This document shows, piece after piece, positions 12,047 through 18,191 of a stretch of 24,513 nucleotides of DNA. The first letter of the stretch is position 1, and each line of letters opens with the position of its first letter. Source of the stretch: a virus. The stretch lies in IMG/VR virus record IMGVR_UViG_3300042935_000384, positions 1 to 24,513 of that record, one strand, 5' to 3'. The notes under the pieces were generated by a model. The model made no database searches. It was not told where the DNA came from and saw nothing but the letters and a program-made list of their open reading frames with translations. Both the position numbers and the translations under genes were made by a program.

Positions 12047-12274
12047 ATGGGATCTATTAACTGCACAGAGTGTTCAAAATTGTTCTCCTTTGACGTACTT
12101 CCGCGTAGAGGTGCGGTATGTTTCGCATGCCACATAAAAGGCATCCGTCTAGGATTTGCACATGGTAAAGAGGACTTTCATGGCCCGACCATCAAACAGC
12201 GTCAAGATGAACAGATGAGGCAAGCCACTGCTGCTGGCATTAAAGCCGAACCCGTTGGGACTCGTTGGATCTGA
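12047..12274 (+). CDS. Small zinc-binding protein (75 aa)
   Basis: Reads MGSINCTECSKLFSFDVLPR, then GAVCFACH, two CxxC-type pairs suited to one zinc ion, followed by an IRLGFAHGKEDFHGPTI block and a basic/Gln-rich helix. Similar terminase-linked small proteins occur in other phages, in my recollection, without a known role. ATG 12,047 is taken, with an in-frame GTG just before it. No ribosome binding site is visible. GTAACG (12,025-12,030) overlaps the terminase stop and lies 16 bases before the ATG. Confidence 0.72.
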   Translation: MGSINCTECSKLFSFDVLPRRGAVCFACHIKGIRLGFAHGKEDFHGPTIKQRQDEQMRQATAAGIKAEPVGTRWI

Positions 12275-12275
12275 C

Positions 12276-12470
12276 ATGTATTGGATCACCCCCATTGTCG
12301 TCGCGCTTATTGGTGGTCCTTTAATGTTGGCTTTAAAAAGATATGACACTCGCAATACTAAAGAACACGGCGAGAACTATAAAGTTCTTCGCCGTATTGA
12401 AGAAAAAGTTGACCACATAGATGATCGTTTGGACGATCATGTTGAATACCACTTGAAAGAGGGATTATGA
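12276..12470 (+). CDS. Small membrane-anchored coiled-coil protein (64 aa)
   Basis: Residues about 3-20 (WITPIVVALIGGPLMLAL) are one hydrophobic helix. The rest is hydrophilic, with a charged amphipathic region (YKVLRRIEEKVDHIDDRLDD) likely to coil. ATG 12,276 follows the previous stop by one base. A longer form starting at 12,255 would overlap the previous gene and is less likely. Located just before the putative holin, it could be a second lysis component such as an antiholin or a spanin-like protein. This is inferred from topology and position. Confidence 0.7.
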   Translation: MYWITPIVVALIGGPLMLALKRYDTRNTKEHGENYKVLRRIEEKVDHIDDRLDDHVEYHLKEGL

Positions 12471-12655
12471 AATATTCAGAATCAGCCAAGAAAGCAATCG
12501 CAACATTTATTTTTGCATCAACAGGTATTCTTGTAGGTGGTGCTGTGGGCGGTTTAGAAATTTGGAAAACCGCTTTGTGGACTGGTTTTGGCGCACTCAT
12601 TAACTTTGTTTATCGTGCTTCTGAAGAGTACATTAATAGCATTGATGGTGAATAA
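12467..12655 (+). CDS. Putative holin (62 aa, two membrane helices)
   Basis: Two hydrophobic segments at about 10-30 (AIATFIFASTGILVGGAVGG) and 34-49 (KTALWTGFGALINFVY) with a short turn between them, a basic N-terminus and an acidic C-terminus fit a small class II holin, which perforates the inner membrane at lysis. The start overlaps the previous stop as ATGA. No endolysin gene is present in this window, so the lysis role is not confirmed by a neighbour. Confidence 0.6.
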   Translation: MKYSESAKKAIATFIFASTGILVGGAVGGLEIWKTALWTGFGALINFVYRASEEYINSIDGE

Positions 12656-12657
12656 TA

Positions 12658-14511
12658 ATGGCGCGTCAAACGCATTCAGAAACTCTTAGCAAATATAAGC
12701 AAAAGATCGCTACGACAAAACGGTGGCGTCGTGAGGAAGATTATGATGATCTTTGGCGTCGCCTAATTGACTTGTATCGAGGCAAGCAGTATGAGGACAT
12801 TTCTCCTGAGGATCGTTTGCTTGTCAATATTTCGTTTTCTACTGTAAACGTTATTGCTCCTAGCGTTGCTGTTAACTATCCTAAGATTGCTGTTAATGCT
12901 CGTCGTCCCGAGGACTCGCCTAAGGCTATTATTACTGAGGCTGTCATTAACTACTGGTGGAAGCACTATAAGATTCGTCCTGAGTTCCGTAGGGCTGTAA
13001 AAGATTTTCTTATTGTTGGTCATGGCTGGCTTAAGTGTGGTTATCGTTATGTGGAAGAAGATCAGATTTCTGAAGAAGGAGATAATTCTGATTCGCAAGT
13101 AGAAGGCAACGAAATTACGCCTACTATTATTGTTACGGAAGATCGTCCTTTTGTTGAGCGTGTGTCACCATTTGATGTGTTTGTTGATCCTGATGCTACT
13201 TCTATGCAGGACGCTCGTTGGATCGCTCAACGTATTCGTCGTACATTGACTGAAGTTAAGTCAGATAAGCGATACTCACGCGCCGCGCGCGAGAGCATCA
13301 ATGCTACTTCGTGGGGTCGTTACAACGAAGATCCAGGCAAGCGTAAAATTCAAGATACCGAAGAAGGATATGTTGAAGTTTGGGAATACTACGACATAGT
13401 TAAAAAGACTATGTGTGTATTCTGTGATGGTGGTGACCAGTATTTGGTTAAGCCTATGGATATGCCCTATACTTTTGGTCATCCTTTTGTAATGATCCGC
13501 AACTACGATATTCCCGACTACTTCTATCCTATGGGTGATCTTGAGGCTATTGAGCCGCTTCAACGTGAGTTGAACGCGACTCGTACTCAGATGATGAATC
13601 ACCGTAAACGGTACTCACGTAAATATCTATACAAGGAATCAGCATTTGATGCTGATGGTCGTGACGCTTTGGAATCAGATTACGACAACGTAATGGTTCC
13701 AGTTTCGGGTGACGAAAACCTCGCTAACGTTGTTGCTCCTTTTCCTGCTGTTATGACTCCTCCCGAGTTTTATCGTCAGTCAGACATTATTGAAGGTGAC
13801 ATTCAGACTGTTTCGGGTGTATCCGAGTATCAGCGTGGTGGTGTTCCTGAGATTCGTCGTACAGCAACAGAAGCGGCTATTGTGCAGGACGCGGCTAACG
13901 CTCGTGCTGCTGACAAGTTAGCTACCATTGAAGGTGCTATTGCTGAAGTTGCTTTGCGTCTTGTTGGTTTGGCTCAACAGTTTATGACTGGTGAGCAGGT
14001 TGCTCGTATTGTTGGTAAAGATGGTGAGCCTTTGTGGGTTACTTTTGATTCCGACTATATTGCTGGCGAGTTTGACTTTGAAGTTGAGGCAGGCTCTACT
14101 GCACCTAGCAATGAGTCGTTCCGACGACAGATGGCTTTGCAACTTGTGGATGCTATGGCCCCGTTTGCTGGTATGGGTATTGTGAACATGCCAGCGTTGG
14201 CTGGACATGTTCTGCAGTTTGGTTTTGGTATCAAGAACCCTGATCAGTTTATTCAAGAAGCACCATTACCTATGGGTCCTCCACCCGAAGAAAGTGGTAT
14301 GCCACCTGAGGGTGCTCCTATGCCTCCCGAAGAAATGGGTATGTTGCCTCCTGGTGGCGCACCTATGCCTCCTGAAGGAATGGGTATGCCTCCTACTAAT
14401 CTTGGTGCTATGGGGCCGATGCCTCAAGGTCCTGAGGCGTTGTCAGGTGTTGATCCTGCGGTGCTCGCGGCTTTGTCGCAGCGTTTGGGTATGCAATTAC
14501 CTAATACTTAA
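12658..14511 (+). CDS. Portal protein
   Basis: A 617-residue portal by order and composition: it follows the terminase and precedes scaffold and capsid genes. Characteristic pieces include the DLWRRLIDLYRGKQY start, NVIAPSVAVNYPKI, FLIVGHGWLKCGYR, the FVERVSPFDVFVDPDA wing segment and FYPMGDLEAIEPLQRELN. The protein forms the dodecameric ring through which DNA passes. The last ~80 residues are unusual, with Pro/Gly/Met/Glu repeats (GMPPEGAPMPPEEMGM and near-copies, residues about 536-590), probably a flexible tail. GGTGA lies seven bases before ATG 12,658. Confidence 0.9.
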   Translation: MARQTHSETLSKYKQKIATTKRWRREEDYDDLWRRLIDLYRGKQYEDISPEDRLLVNISFSTVNVIAPSVAVNYPKIAVNARRPEDSPKAIITEAVINYWWKHYKIRPEFRRAVKDFLIVGHGWLKCGYRYVEEDQISEEGDNSDSQVEGNEITPTIIVTEDRPFVERVSPFDVFVDPDATSMQDARWIAQRIRRTLTEVKSDKRYSRAARESINATSWGRYNEDPGKRKIQDTEEGYVEVWEYYDIVKKTMCVFCDGGDQYLVKPMDMPYTFGHPFVMIRNYDIPDYFYPMGDLEAIEPLQRELNATRTQMMNHRKRYSRKYLYKESAFDADGRDALESDYDNVMVPVSGDENLANVVAPFPAVMTPPEFYRQSDIIEGDIQTVSGVSEYQRGGVPEIRRTATEAAIVQDAANARAADKLATIEGAIAEVALRLVGLAQQFMTGEQVARIVGKDGEPLWVTFDSDYIAGEFDFEVEAGSTAPSNESFRRQMALQLVDAMAPFAGMGIVNMPALAGHVLQFGFGIKNPDQFIQEAPLPMGPPPEESGMPPEGAPMPPEEMGMLPPGGAPMPPEGMGMPPTNLGAMGPMPQGPEALSGVDPAVLAALSQRLGMQLPNT

Positions 14512-14512
14512 T

Positions 14513-14518
14513 GTAACG
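14513..14518 (+). promoter_or_regulatory. GTAACG boundary motif between portal and scaffold
   Basis: In the 57-base portal-scaffold gap. A CTATATG stretch eight bases further on could be a -10 box. Confidence 0.45.
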
Positions 14519-14568
14519 CACTATTCCTATATGTAGAGCAACCATGTGGACTCTAAAGGAGAAACAAA

Positions 14569-15342
14569 GTGTCTGACACTTTTACAAATGACTCAGAATT
14601 CGACCCCATTGATGATGGACAAGTTGAAGGGATGGGTGAAGCAGAAGAATTTGATGCACCACTTTTAGACATTGACGAATACAGCGATCATTATATCACT
14701 GTTAAAGTTGATGGAGAAGATGTTCGTGTACCTCTTTCGGAAGCAATTGCTGGTTATTCACGTCAAGCGGATTATACTCGTAAGACTCAAGAACTAGCAT
14801 CACAGAAGCAGGAACTTCAATGGGCTTCTGCCATTAGGCAGGCATTGGAAAACGATCCTGCTGGAACTATTGATTTGTTAACTAGCCATTATGGTGTGAC
14901 TCGTAAAGAGGCACAGCGTATGGTTGATGATGACTATTTCATGGATGAATTCCAGCAAGACGACCCAGTGGATAAGCGTCTGCAAGAAATTGATAAACGC
15001 GTTAGCGCGTTTGAGCAGATGCAAGCACAACAGAGGCTTGAAGAGGAAATCCAGCGACTGAAAAACACTTATGGTGAAGATTTCAACCCTCAAGAAGTGG
15101 TGGCTGCCGCGCTCGCGCAAGGCAACACTAACCTTGAAGCTGTCTTTAAGCAGGTAGCTTTTGACCGCGTTAGAACAAAGAAGGCAGAACCTTCTCGTGA
15201 TACTAAGGCTGTTGAAAGTAAACGTAATGCGTCTGTCGTTTCAGGTGCATCGTCTGCTAAGGCTGGCAAGGATGCAGTCGGCACTGTCCGTTCAATTTCT
15301 GATGCCTGGAACTCTGCAAAGAGAACCCACGGCGTCTCCTAA
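14569..15342 (+). CDS. Scaffolding protein (GTG start)
   Basis: A 257-residue acidic protein. Disordered N-terminus (MSDTFTNDSEFDPIDDGQVE), then a VKVDGEDVRVPLSEAIAGYS segment seen in many phage scaffolds, a long coiled-coil stretch (VDKRLQEIDKRVSAFEQMQ and following, about 130-175) and a basic C-terminal tail (about 200-257). Scaffolds assemble the prohead around themselves and leave before packaging, and the basic tail usually binds the coat protein. GTG 14,569 has AAAGGAGAAACAAA upstream, a near-ideal site. It sits between portal and major capsid, as in T7-like phages. Confidence 0.88.
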   Translation: MSDTFTNDSEFDPIDDGQVEGMGEAEEFDAPLLDIDEYSDHYITVKVDGEDVRVPLSEAIAGYSRQADYTRKTQELASQKQELQWASAIRQALENDPAGTIDLLTSHYGVTRKEAQRMVDDDYFMDEFQQDDPVDKRLQEIDKRVSAFEQMQAQQRLEEEIQRLKNTYGEDFNPQEVVAAALAQGNTNLEAVFKQVAFDRVRTKKAEPSRDTKAVESKRNASVVSGASSAKAGKDAVGTVRSISDAWNSAKRTHGVS

Positions 15343-15360
15343 CCCTATAAAGGAACTATC

Positions 15361-16326
15361 ATGGCTGGTAACGCTAACTTTGACGCACTTCTATCCACAA
15401 CGATTGCGAACTATCGCAAGACCCTCACTGACAACGTGTTCACTGCACGTCCTTTGACCTATCATTTGATGGACAAAGGCCGTATCCGCATGTTGAATGG
15501 TGGAACTAAGATTGTTGAACCATTGATTTATGGTGAATCATCTACTGTTGCACCTTACAGTGGCTACGACACATTGGCTTTGACTCCTCAAGAAGGAATG
15601 TCGGCTGCTGAATACGATTGGAAGCAGTACGCTGTTTCTATCGCTATCAGCGGTATTGAAGAAGCCAAGAACAATGGTGAGCAGGCTATCCTTAACCTTC
15701 TTGAAGCCAAGATTATGCAGGCTGAAGAATCAATGAAGGAAGGCTTCAACCGCATGTTCTTCGGTAACGGAACTGACACTCTTGGTGCTGCTGGCGCTGA
15801 CAGCGGTAAGTCTTGGAACGGCCTTGGTAACTTGGTTGAATCAGGCAACACTGTTGGTGGCATTAACTCGGCTTCAGGTCAGGGTAATGACTGGTGGCGT
15901 TCATACGAAGAAAACACTGCTGGTGCTTTGACACTTGCTCAGATGACGACTGCCTATAACACTGTTAGTGTTGGTAACGATCATCCTGACATGGTTCTTA
16001 CCACTCAGACATTGTTTGAAAAGTATGAGTCGTTGCTTCAACCGCAACTTCGCTACACCGACACTAAGACTGCTGATGCAGGCTTCCAAAACTTGTTGTT
16101 CAAGGCTGCTCCTGTTGCTTATGACGTTCATTGCACTTCGGGTGTTATGTACTTCCTGAACAGCAAGTACATCAGCCTTGTAGGTCACTCAGACAAGTGG
16201 TTCGCTAATACCGAATTCCTTCGTCCTGAGAACATGGATGCTCGCTATGCGCTCATCTTGTGCTACGGTAACCTTACGATTCGTAACCGCGAAAAGCAGG
16301 GTAAGCTTACGGCTAAGACTGCTTGA
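15361..16326 (+). CDS. Major capsid protein (HK97-fold)
   Basis: A 321-residue coat protein. It directly follows the scaffold gene, has an AAAGGA site before ATG 15,361 and is followed by a strong terminator, all expected for the most highly expressed virion gene. Sequence features: an N-arm (DALLSTTIANYRKTLTDNVF), an E-loop region near 48-75 (GTKIVEPLIYGESS), a spine-like helix (EAKIMQAEESMKEGFNRMFF) and an A-domain-like C-terminal part ending LILCYGNLTIRNREKQGKL. Family assignment is by position and style, not by a unique motif. Confidence 0.9.
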   Translation: MAGNANFDALLSTTIANYRKTLTDNVFTARPLTYHLMDKGRIRMLNGGTKIVEPLIYGESSTVAPYSGYDTLALTPQEGMSAAEYDWKQYAVSIAISGIEEAKNNGEQAILNLLEAKIMQAEESMKEGFNRMFFGNGTDTLGAAGADSGKSWNGLGNLVESGNTVGGINSASGQGNDWWRSYEENTAGALTLAQMTTAYNTVSVGNDHPDMVLTTQTLFEKYESLLQPQLRYTDTKTADAGFQNLLFKAAPVAYDVHCTSGVMYFLNSKYISLVGHSDKWFANTEFLRPENMDARYALILCYGNLTIRNREKQGKLTAKTA

Positions 16327-16350
16327 GTTTTTCCGACAAGGAATGCAGAG

Positions 16351-16376
16351 AACCCACCCTTCGGGGTGGGTTTTTT
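16351..16376 (+). terminator. Intrinsic terminator after the major capsid gene
   Basis: AACCCACCC and GGGTGGGTT form a 9-bp perfect stem with a TTCG loop, followed by a run of T (16,371-16,376). It ends the capsid transcript 24 bases past the stop. The next genes therefore need their own promoter, which is probably the element at 16,386-16,420. Confidence 0.92.
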
Positions 16377-16385
16377 GTTATATAA

Positions 16386-16420
16386 GTAACGCTTAATTCA
16401 TGTTATAGGAATCTATTTTA
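16386..16420 (+). promoter_or_regulatory. GTAACG element / candidate promoter, unit 1
   Basis: GTAACG, then TTAATTC, then TTATAGGAATCTATTTTA and a GGGAG ribosome binding site. Nearly the same sequence recurs at 16,851-16,889. It lies just after the capsid terminator, where a promoter is needed, so TTATAG or TATAGG could be the -10 box, 12 bases after GTAACG. Confidence 0.6.
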
Positions 16421-16430
16421 GGGAGTTATT

Positions 16431-16850
16431 ATGGCAATGAAGAAGTATGTCAAATCCAATCCTTCTGTTGACACTCGTGAAAGCAGCAAAAAAACTGCTG
16501 ATGCAGTTAATAAGGCTAAAGTGAAGCGTACTGCTGGTACTGCCGACTCTAAGACTCGTCGTAGTACTGCTGGTGTAGAAAAATATGGTGTTGCTGCTCG
16601 CAATAAGGGAACTAGTCCCGATTATCAGTATCATGTGACTGGTTCTTCTACTAAAAAAGTTAATAGTGGAAAGCGTATTTCTGAAAAAAGAACTGATAGC
16701 GGTTTTGCCCAATATCACTATGGCGATGGTTCTAGCGAGTGGGGTTCATCGGGTCGCAAGTTCAATACTTCTGATGCAATCGTAAAACCAAGAGTTGTTA
16801 AGAAGGCTGCTGCAAAAAAGACTGCTACTCCTCGTCCCAAAAAGCGTTAG
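16431..16850 (+). CDS. Basic low-complexity protein, probable minor virion component (139 aa)
   Basis: Lys, Arg, Ser and Thr rich throughout, with very few hydrophobic residues and a histone-like end (KPRVVKKAAAKKTATPRP). A QYHVTGSSTKK and QYHYGDGSSEWGSSGRKF pair in the middle looks like a weak repeat. Expressed after the capsid gene, it could coat packaged DNA or bind the inner capsid. Its own promoter (16,386-16,420) suggests separate dosage. No family is recognised. Confidence 0.75.
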   Translation: MAMKKYVKSNPSVDTRESSKKTADAVNKAKVKRTAGTADSKTRRSTAGVEKYGVAARNKGTSPDYQYHVTGSSTKKVNSGKRISEKRTDSGFAQYHYGDGSSEWGSSGRKFNTSDAIVKPRVVKKAAAKKTATPRPKKR

Positions 16851-16889
16851 GTAACGTTTAATCTGTGTTATAAGAATCTATTTATTAGG
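16851..16889 (+). promoter_or_regulatory. GTAACG element / candidate promoter, unit 2
   Basis: GTAACGTTTAATCTGTG, then TTATAAGAATCTATTTATTA and AGGAG. It differs from unit 1 (16,386-16,420) at only a few positions and starts directly after the stop codon of the preceding gene. Confidence 0.6.
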
Positions 16890-16896
16890 AGATATG

Positions 16897-17259
16897 ATGG
16901 CTGCCAAAGATGATGTTCTTAAATTGAGGAACAGTTTTACTAAATCAAAAAATTCAGGTACTGCTACACCTCGTAACTCTAGTGGCAATATCGAAGCTAA
17001 GTTAGCGTATGCCAGTAAAGTGCCTGGTGCAAAGACTGGTGCAAAGACTGGTCCAAAGGTCGGTTCAAAAATTGGTGTTGCTCCTGGTCGCGCAAAGGTT
17101 GGTTCAAAAACTGGTGTTGCTGGTACACGAAAAGGTATTGGTACTGTTGGTAAAGGAAAACGTCCTGGTACTGGTGGAGTTTATAAAACATTGCCTTACA
17201 ATGAAAAGCCAAAGTCTCGTACTGGTGGGGTTTATAAAGCATTGCCTTACAACAAGTAG
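16897..17259 (+). CDS. Basic Gly/Lys-repeat protein, probable minor virion component (120 aa)
   Basis: The centre is a run of Gly-Lys-Thr/Val units (GAKTGAKTGPKVGSK and variants, about residues 43-85), followed by two copies of TGGVYKxLPYN (about 98-108 and 109-119) separated by KPKSR. It has no hydrophobic core. It may bind DNA or line the capsid, and the C-terminal repeat could be a docking tag. Of two adjacent ATG codons the second (16,897) has the better five-base spacing from AGGAG. It follows a near-copy of the previous gene's promoter. Confidence 0.72.
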   Translation: MAAKDDVLKLRNSFTKSKNSGTATPRNSSGNIEAKLAYASKVPGAKTGAKTGPKVGSKIGVAPGRAKVGSKTGVAGTRKGIGTVGKGKRPGTGGVYKTLPYNEKPKSRTGGVYKALPYNK

Positions 17260-17265
17260 GTAACG
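17260..17265 (+). promoter_or_regulatory. GTAACG boundary motif before the small Cys/His gene
   Basis: Directly follows the stop codon of the Gly/Lys-repeat gene (TAG then GTAACG), with the chosen ATG 16 bases downstream and no ribosome binding site between. Confidence 0.45.
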
Positions 17266-17281
17266 ATTCAGCCTACTAATG

Positions 17282-17512
17282 ATGGCTGGAACACCTATAT
17301 ATTCATACTACGGAGTCTCTGCAAACATAGGCTCACGTCCTTTTGCTACAGCAGACGCTGCTCCCGCGCCTGCAGGCGGTATGCCCTATTTGGGTCATAC
17401 ACGCTGCATGGCTAACGAAGAAACATGTCAAGGCGCACGTGCCAAAGGAACTGATTACTGTATAGGTCATCTACGACAAAAAGAGAAGGAGAAAGCTAAT
17501 GAACCTAGCTGA
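17282..17512 (+). CDS. Small Cys/His protein of the virion module (76 aa)
   Basis: The first half is low-complexity (ATADAAPAPAGGMPYLGHTR). The second has C-x6-C-x10-C-x2-H (CMANEETCQGARAKGTDYCI, then GH), a pattern able to bind zinc. The end is a Lys/Glu helix. ATG 17,282 is taken, with an in-frame ATG directly before it. No ribosome binding site is visible, and GTAACG (17,260-17,265) lies 16 bases upstream. It overlaps the adaptor gene by 14 bases. Possibly a head-tail connector accessory. No function is recognised. Confidence 0.72.
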   Translation: MAGTPIYSYYGVSANIGSRPFATADAAPAPAGGMPYLGHTRCMANEETCQGARAKGTDYCIGHLRQKEKEKANEPS

Positions 17513-18191
17513 GATCCGTTCTAAGATTCGTGAGATAGTTGATCTTGATCAACAGGATGTTTCTGACACTCTTTTAACAATGTATATTAAAGATGGTTTT
17601 GATCGTATTATTGCTTTGGAACGGCGTTGGCCGTTCTATCAAAAAACGTTCACCATGACCACTATCCCTGGTCAACGTTCGTACGCTATTAACGCTATTG
17701 GTGATGGCAACTTGCGTGAGATCACTTCTATTGTTGATACCTCTACTGTTGGTAATCGTTTGGAGTATATTAGTTATGATGATGCTGAAGCGGTTTGGGT
17801 CGGATCTTATGACCAAGTTCAACGGCCATTGTATTTTACGTTGTGGCAAGACCAAGTGCATTTGTGGCCCAAGCCTGATACAACGTATCCGCTTACTATT
17901 CGTGGATATCGTAAGCCTGACGATTGGTCTGCTTCAGATTCCACGGAAGTTGACGCAGACGAACGCTTACATCAGTGTCTTGTGTACTATGGGGTGGCGC
18001 AAGTGTACCAGTTGCAAGAGGACATTGAACTCGCCTCCTTCTATCGTAAATCATTTGACGAAGCGGTACGATTAACAGCACAAGATCTTATGCGTCCTTC
18101 GTCGCAACGACCTCTTGCTGTTTCTGATGGTGCTCCACATAACTCTCGTCGCTGGTGGCTACAATCACTTGGTAGGACTCTTGGTCAATGA
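17499..18191 (+). CDS. Head-tail adaptor (tail tubular protein A-like)
   Basis: A 230-residue protein with a helical start (MNLAEIRSKIREIVDLDQQD), an ALERRWPFYQKTFTMTTIPGQ segment, strand-rich LYFTLWQDQVHLWPKPD and TIRGYRKPDD, and a helical end (CLVYYGVAQVYQLQEDIELA). This layout matches the adaptor family that sits under the portal in podoviruses (T7 gp11 and relatives). GAAGGAG lies upstream of ATG 17,499. It directly precedes the tail hub, the same order as T7 gp11-gp12. Confidence 0.78.
   Translation: MNLAEIRSKIREIVDLDQQDVSDTLLTMYIKDGFDRIIALERRWPFYQKTFTMTTIPGQRSYAINAIGDGNLREITSIVDTSTVGNRLEYISYDDAEAVWVGSYDQVQRPLYFTLWQDQVHLWPKPDTTYPLTIRGYRKPDDWSASDSTEVDADERLHQCLVYYGVAQVYQLQEDIELASFYRKSFDEAVRLTAQDLMRPSSQRPLAVSDGAPHNSRRWWLQSLGRTLGQ

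Noticed and set aside
14543-14575. Ten-codon frame (MWTLKEKQSV) across the scaffold ribosome binding site
   Set aside because: It is very short with no evidence of selection. It overlaps the scaffold start, so a leader-peptide role cannot be excluded but is unsupported.
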